This document shows positions 31,626 through 45,300 of a stretch of 64,000 nt of DNA, one piece after another. A program made the translations under genes and the position numbers. The stretch covers positions 124,001 through 188,000 of the forward strand of contig CACVBU010000143.1 in the NCBI GenBank assembly GCA_902728285.1, written 5' to 3'. Source of the stretch: Clytia hemisphaerica (taxonomy: Eukaryota; Cnidaria; Hydrozoa; Leptothecata; Clytiidae). Position 1 is the first letter of the stretch. The number at the start of each line of letters is the position of its first letter. The notes beneath the pieces are model-generated. The model was not told the origin of the DNA. It searched no databases and saw only the letters and a list, made by a program, of their open reading frames with translations.

Positions 31626-31659
<34 letters not shown>
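29864..31659 (+). pseudogene. 5'-truncated non-LTR (LINE) retrotransposon, RT domain
   Basis: Frame 29864-30445 gives the RT start (KVTPVFKTGDKNDPGNYRPI, then FGFQQKHSTEHA and motif A FIDLSKAFDTVNHD). A frameshift near 30398 moves the reading to a second open frame, 30400-31332, with the G-V-P-Q-G motif, catalytic LFADDTNLF, LSLNVKKTKY and a C-terminal region ending at TAA 31330-31332. A short 3' UTR and a ~30-A tail (31627-31657) follow. The endonuclease and ORF1 are missing. Jockey/CR1-type by motif style. Only one frame break seen. Confidence 0.9.
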
Positions 31660-31660
<1 letters not shown>

Positions 31661-32643
31661 CAAACAGATTATGTTTTTCTATTTTTTCTCATTCTAATAA
31701 GGCTAAATTTCTCAATAATAATTGTCCACACGAGGGTCACAAACTCCAACAAATTTGGTTTTATTTCCCTTAAATTTCAAGTCTTATTGCGGTATATGTG
31801 TACCAGTCATCCCACAAACTTTAGTACCCACGAGACGAAGACCAAGATTCTGTTATAGCCGGTATTGGAGAAAATGTCCGAACATGGGGGCGGTGGAGGA
31901 TATATTGTCCGGGGGGTAGCGAAAAATCATCAAAATTTGCCTTGTCCAGGGGGTAATTTGGGTTGTCCTAGGGGTCAACTAATGCTTGTCCTATCCTTCA
32001 TCCCCATATTCAATTTTTTTCTGTTGTAGCCGGTATTTTTAGCTTTTTGTATAATAACTTAACAGGATGAAAGAATTCGAAAAATAATTTGATATGAGAC
32101 ATGTTGTAACAAATCATGCTTGATCATGTATGTTTGTACTAACTCAACCCTCTATTTATCTTTAAAAAGGTATATCTTTGCAACAACTAAAATGCAACAA
32201 GCATAAAAATAAACATATCCATGGATTGTTTATATAATATCAAAACGCGTCATGTAAAAGAATTTTTCTCCCTTTTTATTAATCGATGAAGATGTATAAC
32301 CTATTTTGGAATCGAAGCATTATACCACATGATCTTTGAACTGCGCATGCCCACAAAATTTGTCATTGTTTCACTGCGTTCGTATAAAATCAAGGAGTTT
32401 TGCGTAAAGCCACTTAAATACTAAGAGCTATCTTCTGGAAGGGGGAAGATAGTAAGGGACACAACATAACATCAAAAATAACATACACACATACTGAGCA
32501 CTTGAGAACAAGCTGCTGGCCAGCTACCGTCCTATACATAAGAATAGCATAAGAATACACAACCCTTTGGAACAAGAAAAAGAAGAATAAAGTCGAGAAA
32601 TATTTAATGGTATTAATTTAACGAAAAAACAGAAACAGGAACA
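31660..32643 (+). promoter_or_regulatory. Upstream region of hedgling with a candidate TATA box
   Basis: No gene between the LINE tail and the hedgling ATG. TATAAAA at 32393-32399 lies ~245 bp before the start codon and could set transcription near 32425. Repeated AGCCGGTATT phrases occur at 31857 and 32027. No transcript evidence is available; an untranslated 5' exon is possible. Confidence 0.35.
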
Positions 32644-35600
32644 ATGAAGATTAGTATATTTTTATTAGTGGCATTGGTTATACAATGTTTTGCAAACGAA
32701 TCAGTTCCACGTTATTTCCGGCGCGGTGATTTTTATCCCCGGAAAGGAGAACGTGACTACCGTCGATCGGAGGTGAAGTCAAGTGGCGCAATCCGTGATA
32801 TTATCCGTCGTAACTCACCGCGTTTCCGTAAAGTGTTGGTTCGTAACACAAATAACGAGATTGTTTACGCGAACGAAGATTGTCGTTTGATGACGTCACG
32901 AGCGAAAAGCAAACTTGATGTTTTGGGCAGTTTAGTGCGCACGCGTATGGGACAACAATTGCGCGTCGAGAAATCGTGGACGGATAATGTCGATCGAAAT
33001 GATTACTCTTCACTACATTACGAGGGTAAGCAGGCTTTTTGAAGCATGATCATGTTTTTTCACGCCTGCTCTTTTGGCGTCTAGGAGTCTATATATGTTC
33101 AATAAAGTAGACTTGCTCGTATCATTCTTTCAAAATTTTCTAGTTATTAGATCGGGTAAAGTAAAGCTATGATTACTCAGGCTTTCAGCGGGTTTGTAAA
33201 ATAAATTAGAAATGCTACAAGGTATAATAAGGCTACTTCTTTGTAAAAAAAAACTACTAGATTACAATGAAGCACATATCATTGTTAGCGATACTGAGTA
33301 ATCGAAACTCGAGCGTAGGTGTAGCGGAAACCTCATTTTTATCTTTCTGAAGCAAGACCAAAATGACTGAAACGTCAAAACTGATTCTTGCCATATTATT
33401 AATACATTTAAAAATTTTGTCCTACTCCCATGATTTTGCATCGGACATGCAACTTGAAGCTTCTTAGAAGTGTCCCTCTTCTTCGAACGATTATAAACTT
33501 TTCACAGCACTCAATTGCGAGTCACTTTTCAAGGTTTTATTTACTTTGGGAAACACTAGAGTCAGTAAAAAATAAAATTTGCGAAATAACCGCACCGGAA
33601 AGGTTATTAAAACACGCTCGTGGAAAGCTCGAGGTTACTGAAGTGAAGGCTATAAGTGAAAAATGCCCAAGTCGAAAATCAAAATCATGACGCTGCGGGT
33701 CCCGGTCGTGAAGGTCTTTAAAGGAAAACTACCCCTTTGCTTCGAAAGTTTTATTCATTTTTTTTATAAATGTTTCTTTTATAGGTTTCTTTTTACCAGG
33801 CTCGGAACCCAGTTAAGGATCCTTATACTCTAAGAAAACATGTTAAGGTTAAAACTCAAAAAGCTTTCACAGCTTGTTGGCTACTTACTTTAAACGAGGA
33901 ATGGCGATCTTTTTTCGATATAGTTTTTTTTCTCAAAAAAACGTCACAAACAAAACCTTCTACGTGACCAATATATTATTTGGCAGCAAATTTCTTTTAT
34001 TTGAGAAGGTAAGAAAAAGACTCCTTTCAATCATCTTTAATCTTTAATCATCTTTTAAACCAACTTATTTACGTTGGTTTTGAGATAAAAATTTTGACTT
34101 TGTGGGCTCTCACGGGAATGTTTATGTCGGGCTTAAAAATATGTGAGAGAATAAAAATCCTTTTTTAGGGTAAAAAAAATTTATTTTCATAAGATTGCAA
34201 CCAAAGTTTACAAGGCCAACAACCTTATAATAGTCTATTCAAAACCCGGGGGGTATTCGATTTCTAAACGACGGCATGTGCTGCCAAAAAATTCACTTTC
34301 AAAATCGGACCGTTACAGTGCAGCTCTTGAGCAGTGAAAAGGTGCATTTTACCTAATGTTTCTCACCCTTACAGTGTAGTTTGATTGCATATCTTACTTT
34401 GCTAAAGCCACCTGAAAAAGAGCCTGAGATAACGTGCAAAAGAAATCAAAATGGGTGCGAGTCAAAACTATAAAGATACATCAGGTTTTTACTGTCAAAC
34501 TTAGGATTCAACAATCCCCAAACACACCCTTACAGTGTATCTAGCTAAAAGAAGACCCTTGTACCTTGTAGTGCACTCTATCAAAAGTACACCCTTACAG
34601 TCCATTTCGAAAAACCTACCCTAAAGGGCGGACCATGCCGTGGGTCGGACCATATGAGTGCTTTCCCCAGGATTCACAACAAATTAGAAATTTGATCGTT
34701 GACTAAAACCTTGTCTACCTTTATGATGTGCAAGATCACTTGAAAAGTGGAGAGGCGGTTATTATATTTGGCTCTTTTTCTGTAAGGACTGCGAAAACCA
34801 CAACCATGCCAATAGCTTAGGGAGACAATGAGTTTCCTGTGTGGAACTAATTCACATTACGGTAAATTCTTTGCTTTGGGTTTCTGAAATTAATTCGTCG
34901 ATTGGGACTTACTTCAAACTCAATAGTCATTTTTCATAATCATCAGTACAATCTTTTCTGCTAGCTGCTAAAAAATGTTATGTTTCTTTTGTGTAGCCCA
35001 GTCCTCCTTGGCTGATAACTTTATCATCTTCACATTCTAAGTAAAGACCACGAAGAAAAATTTGTTTTCAAAATTTTCAAATTTGATTACGAAAACAAAT
35101 AGAAAAGCAAGAGAATTCGTCAGGGATTCAATGTTATTTATTAACTGAATAAAAAGTCAAACAAGGATATAAGGTATTACACCCTATAACATCAAACATT
35201 GAAAACATGAAATATCAAAACTTATTACCTGTTTATTTTTGTTTTGTTTGTTTGAGGGGATCGTGAGGGATGAAATTTCGAGATCCGTTCAAACGTGTTC
35301 TACAGTTATTTTTCTACTACCTTTTTTATCGTTTACATAATATCTTAAAGCGGTATCGAAAAGTTAAACCTTTTTATTGACGGTTTTCGACACCATAATT
35401 TTAATCCTAATGACTTCTCGATGATCAAGTATTTAGCGAAATATGGTGAAAAATAGAAAAATAGCCAATAGTTCACGCCGTGCTTGTCTTTCAAAATATC
35501 GCTCCCTTCCCCAAATAAGTTTGACTATAAGTGCGGTCAAAAATACTTTTTACGAATTGTTTAGGTTAGCGGAATTTTGTTTTGTCACGTTCTTAATGTT

Positions 35601-36383
35601 TCCTCCGGTGACCTTAACTCTTATCTTGTTTATCCATTTTCGTAATTCTGTGCCATAATGGCGAAACTATACAAAATCATTTGATCAATAATATACAGTA
35701 TCTGCTGACACAATGAAAATTATGAAACTGTATCACTGTTTACTTTCCATGGAACAAGTTATTTCATGAATTCAAGGGACTGCAAAAACAGTTATTTTAT
35801 TACAAAATGTTTACAAAATGTTATACTTACTCTATGGTTGCACTCGGATCCCAAAAAAGCTTGTTTAAAAGTTATCCACTCTTTTCCCTTTATGTTCAGT
35901 TGACCAAACCACCTGATGAAAAGTCACACAACCACAATACGTACAGTTGACTCTCGCTAATTCGAACTCGAACTGTAAATATAATTTGTTCGAAATGTAG
36001 AGATATTCGAATTAAAGAAAGAATTTTACGTAGGTTTCTTTTTGATAGGGACTGAGAATTAGTTCGAATTATGAAAAGATTCGAATAATAGAAGTTCGAA
36101 TTAGGGAGAGTCTACTGAATGCAAATTCCACTTAATAGAGTCTCAAATGCGGATACTCATTCCCAAACACGCAAGCGAGCTGATTGCACTCTAGAGAGAT
36201 AAAATCTTCACATTCAAGTTATTTTTATTTCTTCTTTCTCTTCAGGTCGTGCTTTCAAAGTGCGTCTTCAAAGTGGTCAAACGAATCGATTGAGTGATTT
36301 GATGAAAACGGCCATCACAGCTGGTTTTGATTGGGTGTATTATGAAGATGATTCTTTCATCCACATCTCCGTTGTTCCTGACG
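32644..36383 (+). CDS. hedgling: Hedgling exons 1-2: signal peptide and Hedgehog N-terminal domain
   Basis: Exons 32644-33025 and 36246-36383, phase 1. The start ATG opens a clear signal peptide (KISIFLLVALVIQCFA). The hedge domain has IIRRNSPRF, CRLMTSRAKSKLDVL, LRVEKSW, SSLHYEG|RAFKV (the intron splits this motif), TAITAGFDWVYYEDD and FIHISV. Of the three zinc ligands of vertebrate Hedgehog, the His in LHYEG and the His in IHISV are kept, while the Asp after GRAV is replaced (RAFK). No Cys follows the signal peptide, so canonical N-palmitoylation is not expected. Confidence 0.93.
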
Positions 36384-39300
36384 GTATGTTGAATCTCAAC
36401 CTCGTCCCCGTGTATCCCAGGCTTTATTTATGTTACTGATTTACGCTAGAGAATTATCTAGCTGATAATACGCAGAGAACGAAGTTGTTGAATCTTACTA
36501 TTTGGTCTAGCATACGAATTTGGTACGCCTCTTGGACAATGCTGTAATTTTGAACTTCTGTTCAGAATTAAAGAGCTGGTTTCAACAATAGAACGAACCT
36601 ATCCATTTAAATCAAATTAGATCTTTTTCTCATGCGGTGGCGAATTACCTTTAGCTTAGCGGACCATTCTCTTTCTTTCTTTCCCTTTCTATTGATACTG
36701 CTTCTCATTATTAATTCATTTCCCCTGTTTCAGTTTGTCAAACCAAATTGGATTTGGCAATCGTTGTGGATACATCAGGCAGTGTTGGTTATAACAACTT
36801 CAAAAAGATCCAAGAATTCTTAAAGAACTTGGTTGATTTCTTCAATATTGGTCAAAGCGAAACTCACATCGCTCTTATTTCTTACTCATGGTCGGTAAGT
36901 GAAAGCTTTCTTAGAGTTTTAAGGGAGAGGTTTCATGGTTGGCGGAGAAGCGAAATCAAGCCTTTTTCGAACGGAGTAGTGGACTTCGACGACAATCTGG
37001 ATACAATTTTGGAAATTTGGTTCTTTGTCGGAGACGGAAAACCCTAGTTTTACATGGACTACTGTAAGATCAAGAAAATAAAATTCTAACAAAATGTAAC
37101 TATCCAAGCGATTTTTCAATTAGATTACAAAAGATCTTCTTTTCGAGAATCTCGAAACTCTTTGGCAAATAAATGTAGGACTTTCTCCATTTTCCAATCC
37201 AACATTTTCGGGCATTGTTAAAAATGACTTTAATATTACCTGCATACCTTCTTGTACTCATCCCTTACAGGTACGCGTAGAGTTCCGATTGACACAACAT
37301 TACAGCAAATACGGATTAAAAGATGCCATCAACCGTATGTGGTATCAAGGCTCAAGCACTCGAACTGGAGATGCCTTGATGACGTTAAAGAATGACGTCT
37401 TCACCACGGCCAGAGGAATGCGAGCTGATAAAAGTATACCCAAGGCGAGTATTTCCTTTTTGGTCTCAGTACCAGTTGAGGAGAGTATTCTTTTAGCCAT
37501 AATTATTATAAGGAAACGAAGACTCTTCGTCGTAAACTTTGAACTCCCTCAGGTAAACTGTTCAAAAGGGAAGTCATATTCCTTATATATCGAATTAAAT
37601 CTACTTTGAATTTTGGTGAGTTGAAAATGTTATAAAGTCTTTCTTTAGCCAAAAATTCCAATAATTCTTTCGTGATATTACGTGAAACCCCAAGTACAGA
37701 TACGGTATCACCCCTGGTTTCTTTAATATTGAAGTTTCCATTACTCGAACTTACACGAGGAACTCAGTCAGCCAACTTGTTCCAATCGTGGAGGTTCGAA
37801 TTATAGAGACTCCACTATAGGATTTAGACTCGACTCAGCAAATTCTTTATCTCTAGAGAATCCATTTAATTTAAATTTCTTCCTACTCCACCAACAGATC
37901 GGTATCCTTATGACGGATGGTAAATCGAACGGTGGAGGGAGATCAGTATACGATGCAGCACAACAACTGAAAAATGTTGGAATCAACATGTTTGTTATCG
38001 GTGTCACCAACAAGTGAGTTGACTTTCAATAATACACATTTTTTTATAAGAACAATTTTATAAGAACACGAGGCTCAAGTTGTCAAAAATTTCTAATTTC
38101 AGAAATGTCTGAGGAAATGCTGATTAAAAGCCCCTTTTCTATAAATAAGTTAAGAACAGTCCAGCCACAACCAAAATTTACTAGTTCTTATAAAAACTTG
38201 AAAAGCTTACACTCATCTTACGTAAATTGTGCAGGTTTCACTCTTGGTTAAGGCTCGATATATTTTGATTTATTATCGAAATGTTCGTTATAGCTTTCAA
38301 CTAATTAACAAAAAGTGTGTTAAAGGTTTTATTTTTACATAAGTGTTCCCGTTTCATATCAGACACATATTTCATATCGGGACAGTGTCTGCCTATTGTT
38401 CTATTATGCTGATATAAACAAAAAATATTTTCCTTTTCCTCTTTCTGACCAAACTTGCTCCACATCCGTGTCAATCCAATGTGAAAAAGCTTGTGAATTA
38501 AAGTTGATGAGTAAGCAAACGATATCACTCATATTTAAAAACAAAACCTTTAATTTCGATACTTGGAATATATGTTTTATGCATGTCTCTTGATGAAAAC
38601 TCTAAACTGTTTTCACTCATCTTTAATTCACATCTCTGTTTTCTTCTACCCTTCTTCAGCGTGAACCGAAACGAGATCAATGCGATCGCTTCACCGCCCG
38701 TCAATGAGCATTACTTCGCCATCAACGGGTTCAACGACCTATCCAGCTTCGTCGATCAGATCAGTGCAAAGTCTTGCGACGGTAAACATCATTCATCAAG
38801 ATGGTTTGAAGTCTTTCGCCATTTTTATATTCGGGCATGTTTCCTGCATAGAATTCATCCTATTGTTGAGGATTTTGCTTGTAGTAGTGAGGTTCGGTAC
38901 TGAATCGGCAGTACTAAGTCGTATTTCTAGAAGGGAAAACTAAACGTATAACATCTCAATTTATAATTTGCTTATTTTCACGACTTTTTATGATTTTCCT
39001 TTACTGACAGAGGGTGCTCAAATCAACACGTGTGAGAATGCCGTTACACAAGTCGAAGGAGGATCATTCAAATATTTCCGCGTTCAACTCAAACCGACCG
39101 TTGAAAGAGTTTCCGTTGAAGTCATCGATCGATCAGGTACACATTAGGAAACCTGTCTCCCTCTATTCTTTATAAGAACCAGTATAATTTTTTTGCTGAC
39201 GATCAGCTGTTTGGCTCGTTGTGCCTTAAATTGTTCTTAGCATCAAAATTGAGGTATTTTACCCAGCTGGCACACAACGTTGTTTTAACGTTCATCTAAC

Positions 39301-42300
39301 GTTATATGGACGTTGTGAGCGTTAGATTAACGTTGAAACAACGTCGTGTGCCAGCTGGGTAGGCTCTGTATCTGATGTCTAAGGTTGATTCTTAAAAATT
39401 ATTTTTAATTTTTATTAACTTGGAGGCTCATTGTCAAAATTCCCAAAAGTGTATTTTATTACTCAAAATGTAGATGTTTTCTCATCATGGATTGAGAATT
39501 AGATTTTACCAAAAAACTCGAATAAGCTAATCAATGAGAATCAGATTCGTCTCCGTGCAACCTCTCTAATGAGAAAACTTGGTGGCATGATTTCTTTTTG
39601 AATTTACGATTTTCATTTCCATAGGAAAATCATTCTTATACACTTCATTGGTGGTGCAAAACCCTGGACCATTATCTGAACGAGATGTCTTAAAGAACAC
39701 ACAACAACAATCACCGAGAACCATATCTGTTCAATTGCCAAGAGGAAGACAAAATGTAAGTAGTTTGTCACCATCATCGCTTTTGAATATTTTTATTTTC
39801 ATGCCTCCTTCTTTTAGAAATTAATTTTCTTAATAAATTTGTAAACTTACTTGACTTAAGTGCATAATCCCAAAATTCTGTTGTCTAATATGATTGCCCT
39901 AGTAAGGCATGAAACTTGAAGTAATGTACTGTTTTTAACTTCGAAATATTGAAATTCATAATATTTTTACCAAGGTGTTTGCCTCTGGTTATTGAAATGG
40001 ACTATAGCAAAATTCTTCATCTTAAGTTTTTAACTCGATCTTCTGCTCCCACAGTGCTCAATAATCTTTCTAAACATCCTAAAATTTCGTCATAGGGTTA
40101 AGCAACAAAAATAGAACCATCAAAAATTCGGTTCCTTTTACCGTTATATCTAAGCCCTCTCATTTCAATTTTTATAGCTTCTCTACATCGCAGTACAAGG
40201 TCAGGAAGATAACAACCAGTTCGAGTTGAGTATTTGGGATTCCTTGTTCCCCAAGGATCGTGAAGTGGTCACAGTCAAAGAGAATCAAAACCCACCTATC
40301 AACGTCAAACAAGTACAAACTAAGCCGACCGGTGACAGGTAAAAACATTCTAGAAACTTGTAAGCCATTCATTTTCATAGAACAATGGCTGTCGTGTCTT
40401 CCCAGTTGGCACACAACGTTTTTTCGTTTTTGACCTTCACAGCGTCCATATAACGTTAGATGAAGTTTGAAACAACGTTGTGTGCCAGCCGGGGTGTTGG
40501 TTGGTTGTAATCAACACCCCCAGTAAATTTTATATGATTCGAACTTTGAGGGAAGAAGATCAATTTTAAGATGTTAAAGGTCAAGAGTATACAATCAACG
40601 TTCTCTTATTCGATACGCTCCATTATTCGGTGAAAATTCAATTGAAAACCTCCTTGAAAGTCGAATTAGAGAACGTCAGCTGTAAATACAATACAAAATT
40701 AAGTATTTGGGCAGTGTAATCGAGTGTTATAAATCTATCGATCTATAATATTTACATTGTTCCCTCCAACAGATTCCGGTATTCCATCAAAGCTGGTGCT
40801 CAAGGTCATTTCCGCATTAACCAAGACAACGGACAAATTACAACAACAGCTCGTTTGGACCGAGAAAATATCGCAAAATACCAACTGTCTATTGTGGCTC
40901 AAGACATCAATGAAAAGTGTCATAAAGGTTTCATTTTCTTTTCTATCTTCTCCTATAGTCCAATTATGTCACATTTCCTGACCATGTCCTCAATTTAAAC
41001 AGATGGCCTCAATACAACGACTTCAGGCTCAACTCTGGTTACCCTAAACCCTTTTGGTGCAAAAATTTGATATGTCTTTATTTTCATTAATTATTTCTCC
41101 CTTATTCAGGTTTGATGGTTTTGGAAGTTGAGGTTGGTGATGAAAATGATCACAGTCCAAAGTTTGAACGTTCGTACGTTGAAAGTGTTCGAGAAGATGC
41201 TCCCTCAAGTCAATGGATCGTCCAGGTGAGTGAATTTGGAAAGGTGTACATTGAAACAAAAACGAATATTTTGATGACAAAACTCTACCAAGTGCATATT
41301 CTCCTGACCTAGTCGTTGTACGATTCGAAGAATTCTTTAGTTGTATTAAATTCACGTTATTATTTTGATATGCCAGAGTGATAATTTGATAATTTTTTTT
41401 TCAAGGTCAAAGCAACAGACAAAGATGCTGGATTGAACGCGAAAATTGTTTACGAAATCAGTGGACCAGCACAAGACCGTAGTGTGTTCCGTATTGAAAG
41501 AGACACCGGTATCGTCCGAACCAATCAAAAATTAGATTACGAAACTAAGCGAAAATACGTTCTCACACTGACTGCATATGATTCCGGAAGTCCCCGAAAA
41601 TCTGGAACAACCACGTTGACCATCAACGTTCAAGATGTCAATGAAGCACCTTATTTCACTGGATGCGGAGCTGCTGGATCATGTTCTCATCAGCTGAAGG
41701 AAGAAATGGATCCAGGTATTCTTCAAAATCCAAAATGAGATTTTCAATCTACAAAGCCCCTTGAAAGTCCTTTGTTAAACTTTTAAAATCTTAAGTAAAG
41801 ATATGACAATTTGAAATATTTAAAGAATGGTTTTTCACTATTATAAACTATTACTTGCAGAAGTAAGAAGGAATCTACAGGGAAATTATCTGAAATCATC
41901 TCACTATCTATCCCTTAAAGTAGGTTTAGGGTATATATTCAATCCGCATAGTTAAATTGTAAATCAGGGTTGAATAGGATGGAAATGCATATGCTCTACC
42001 AACCAAACCTCATACAGTTGACTTTCGGGAGTTCATAAGCTCACTGCTGACATTTGTTCGTTTTTTTTCTTTGTTTCCAGGACAACGAATCATGACAATG
42101 ACAGCTCAAGATCCTGACGTCATCGCTAACTGTCAACTCACTTTCTCCATTACATCCATGGATCGTCAGTATTTCCAAATCGGGAAAACATCGGGATTAA
42201 TTACAACCAAAACGAAACTCGATCGAGAAGTCAAAGAAGATTACGTTTTGGATGTAGTCGTTCAAGATTGTGACAAAAACCCACTTTCTGCTAAAACAAC

Positions 42301-45300
42301 TGTTAGAGTGACAGCCCTTGATATCAATGATAATAAGCCAAAGTTTCCATACGGCTCACCTTTGAGGTTGAACGTTCGCGAAGATTTTGCAATCAATAAA
42401 AATATTCATCAATTCAGAGCCACAGGTATGTGTTTTTGAAGCTCTCTAACCATCCATATCTACTTGGAGTTCTTTTTTTTTTTTGCTGTGTAAAACTCAA
42501 TTTATCTGGACGTCTTTTCACATACTTAAGTGCCGTCAACAGTATAACAGTTTCAAAAGAAATGAGCTCTGTTCAATCAACAATGGTTGAAGACGAAAAT
42601 CGGTAGAGACCATTGAGAAGAAAAATACCGTACCATCCATGGTGTGTCACAACTTTTTTATATTTTCTTTGTTCCAGACGCTGACAAAGGGATCAATGCA
42701 GAGATCGAGTACTTCATCTCAAGCAACAAAGGAAGCCCTCAATTTGTCGTCAACCGTAACAATGGACAACTCACTTTACAAACGCAACTTGATCGTGAAC
42801 AACAAGATACTTTAGAATTTGAAGTCACTGCAAAAGACAAAGGTATACAGTTCACTCCCGTTTATTCGATCTCGAATTAGAGAAAGATTCGCATTATGGA
42901 GAATATTATAGACGACTTTTCAGCTGAGGGAACCAATGTTTTAGTTCGAATTACAGAAAGATTCGACTAATAGAAATTCGAATAACAGAGGGTTGACTGT
43001 AAATAAATTTTCCACTTCTGAAATTTACATGATCGAGGTATTTCCAAACATCCTACATCATATGATATAATATGAATGATTTTCCATTTTTCGCGATTTA
43101 AATGAGTTCTAGATTACGTAATATGTCAAACAGATGGCACTTTTCGTACCTGTGTGACAGTAACAGTCCTGTTGCGATTAATAGTTCGGTTATCTACCGA
43201 TACTAAAGCCCACCCAGATCTCTAGAAAACAAATTGCAATTCTTTAGGTACACCATCATTGGAAGGACAGATCAGGGTCATTGTGACAGTTGATGACGTC
43301 AATGATAACACACCAAAATTCCAAGGAACCAATCAAGCGCAAGTAGCGGAAAATGTTTCGCCAAACACACAAGTGATGACTGTACTAGCTACTGATGCGG
43401 ATGCTGGTCAGTGTAGTTTTTCTCCTGCTTTTCTTTGTTATTAGCGAGTTTTTGTATTCGAGATAAATCGACGGGGACGGTATAAAGCAAAGGGGCCGAA
43501 GTCGCCGTCCACTTTGCTCGACGACGGTAAAAACACCAAAATATCGTCGTCTGTTTAGGTGGGCAAAGGCGTTATAGAGCCGTACATCAACTATCGACTT
43601 TGTTTCGTATCGATCTCACTTACCGTTGCCCTCGATATCCTCCGATACATAAACTCGGTATTACTTCAACGGATAACAAGTCCGAATTCGTGATATTCGT
43701 GATATTCATGACGTAATGTTTTATACGCAAGCAACCACGATAGCCCGGGCATTTTCCACTAGTTTTATTCTTTAGATTCAAAATAAGTGAAAAACATCCG
43801 GTTTTTTTGGATACATCCGTACACGTCATAAATTTCACGAATTGTTTGAAATTATTAAAAGTTTAGGAGGGTTTTCAAATTGCAATTTATTGCATCAGCT
43901 ACTGACTTCGAAGTGTATAATCAACCTGCCTTCAATTATATGCTTAGCTCGATATACTTTGCTAAAGAATGGCTAAAATGGCTGATGTTTTTATAAGGGA
44001 CGTGAAAAGAATTATAAAGAGTAGAAGTGTTAACTATTTTAAAGCATGACAAAAACTCTAGCTGTCATGTCTTACCATACCTCTAAACATCTCATAGGTT
44101 TCAACGCGAAGATCCAATACAGCATCACAGGCGGGAACACAGGTTCAATGTTCAAGATTGACGCCAACTCTGGTATCATCAGAACCAACAATATCCCTGA
44201 CAGGTAGAAACACTTTCGTTGATGAATGTGACAATCATTTAACAAGTTCTACATCGTATACACTTCATGATCTTCAAAGGTTTTGTTTTTGAATAAAAGT
44301 GATATCGTTTGCTTGATTGTCAATTTTAATTTACAAGCTATCTGATATTGAATTGACACGTGTGTGTAGCAAGATTGGTCAGAAAGAGGAAAAGAAGAAT
44401 ATTTTTTGCTTATATCATCACATTATAACAATAGGCAGACACAGTCCTGATATGAAATATATGTCTTATATAAAACTGGAGCCATCAAAATTGCACTTTT
44501 CGTATTAAAAAAAGACGAATAAAATGTTACATGAAGTCTAACCTTACATCCAATAGATGCAATTTGGTTGTGTTATTTGATCACTGATTTCTTCATTTTG
44601 ATGTTTAGAGAAACCTTGGACACCTACAATTTACGAATCCGTGCCAAAGATCTCGGTCGTCCATCACTGGAAGACACCAAAACATACACCATTCGTATTA
44701 CAGACATGAACGATAACAATCCGGTATTCAACCCTTCAAGCTACACCAAAGAAGTTGCCGAAAACACACCAACCAACACTGAAGTCCTGAAGGTACGTTT
44801 ACAAGGAATCTCAATTTTGGAAAATTTTCTCCGGCCATGTCTTTGGTTATTTTGAAATGACAAAGTAATATCATCGTAGGTACCTCTTAAGCTTTTAATA
44901 TGAATGACGAAAAGGAGATGAGTGAGATATTCCTTTCAATAACTTCATAGTTAACCGTCATCTTTTAATTCTCTCAGGTACAAGCCACTGATCGTGATAT
45001 TGATGTCAACGCCCAGATAGAATACTTCCTTGAAGCAGGTTAGTTTCGTTGGAACAATCAAATTATTTTCATCTTCTTGATTGGTCAAGTTACTCCAACT
45101 TACACTTATTCAGTAGCGTAGACAAGAGGGATGTAGAATTTTTGAAGGAGAGAGAATTTTATGACACAGTAATTACCCTTTCATATTATCAATAGATAAC
45201 TACATTGTCATAAAAATCTGCTTTTCTACGCAAATTTTGCGCCCTCTGGTCTACGCTACTGCTGATTTACTTACACAAAGCCGGTGCATGACGTTAAAGT

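Larger units (their letters stand above)
33026..36245. other. Hedgling intron 1 (3.2 kb), non-coding
   Basis: Holds the CCGGGGGG-type element at 34245-34671 and a CAGTTGACTCTC MITE at 35944-36118. Open frames in it (for example 33430-33690) have no motif or splice support. Confidence 0.7.

Noticed and set aside
33430..33690. 86-codon open frame in hedgling intron 1
   Set aside because: No recognisable domain and not flanked by splice sites that keep the hedgling frame.
32644..36383. True Hedgehog gene with Hint autoprocessing domain
   Set aside because: No Hint/intein-like motif follows the hedge domain; the frame continues straight into vWA and cadherin repeats.
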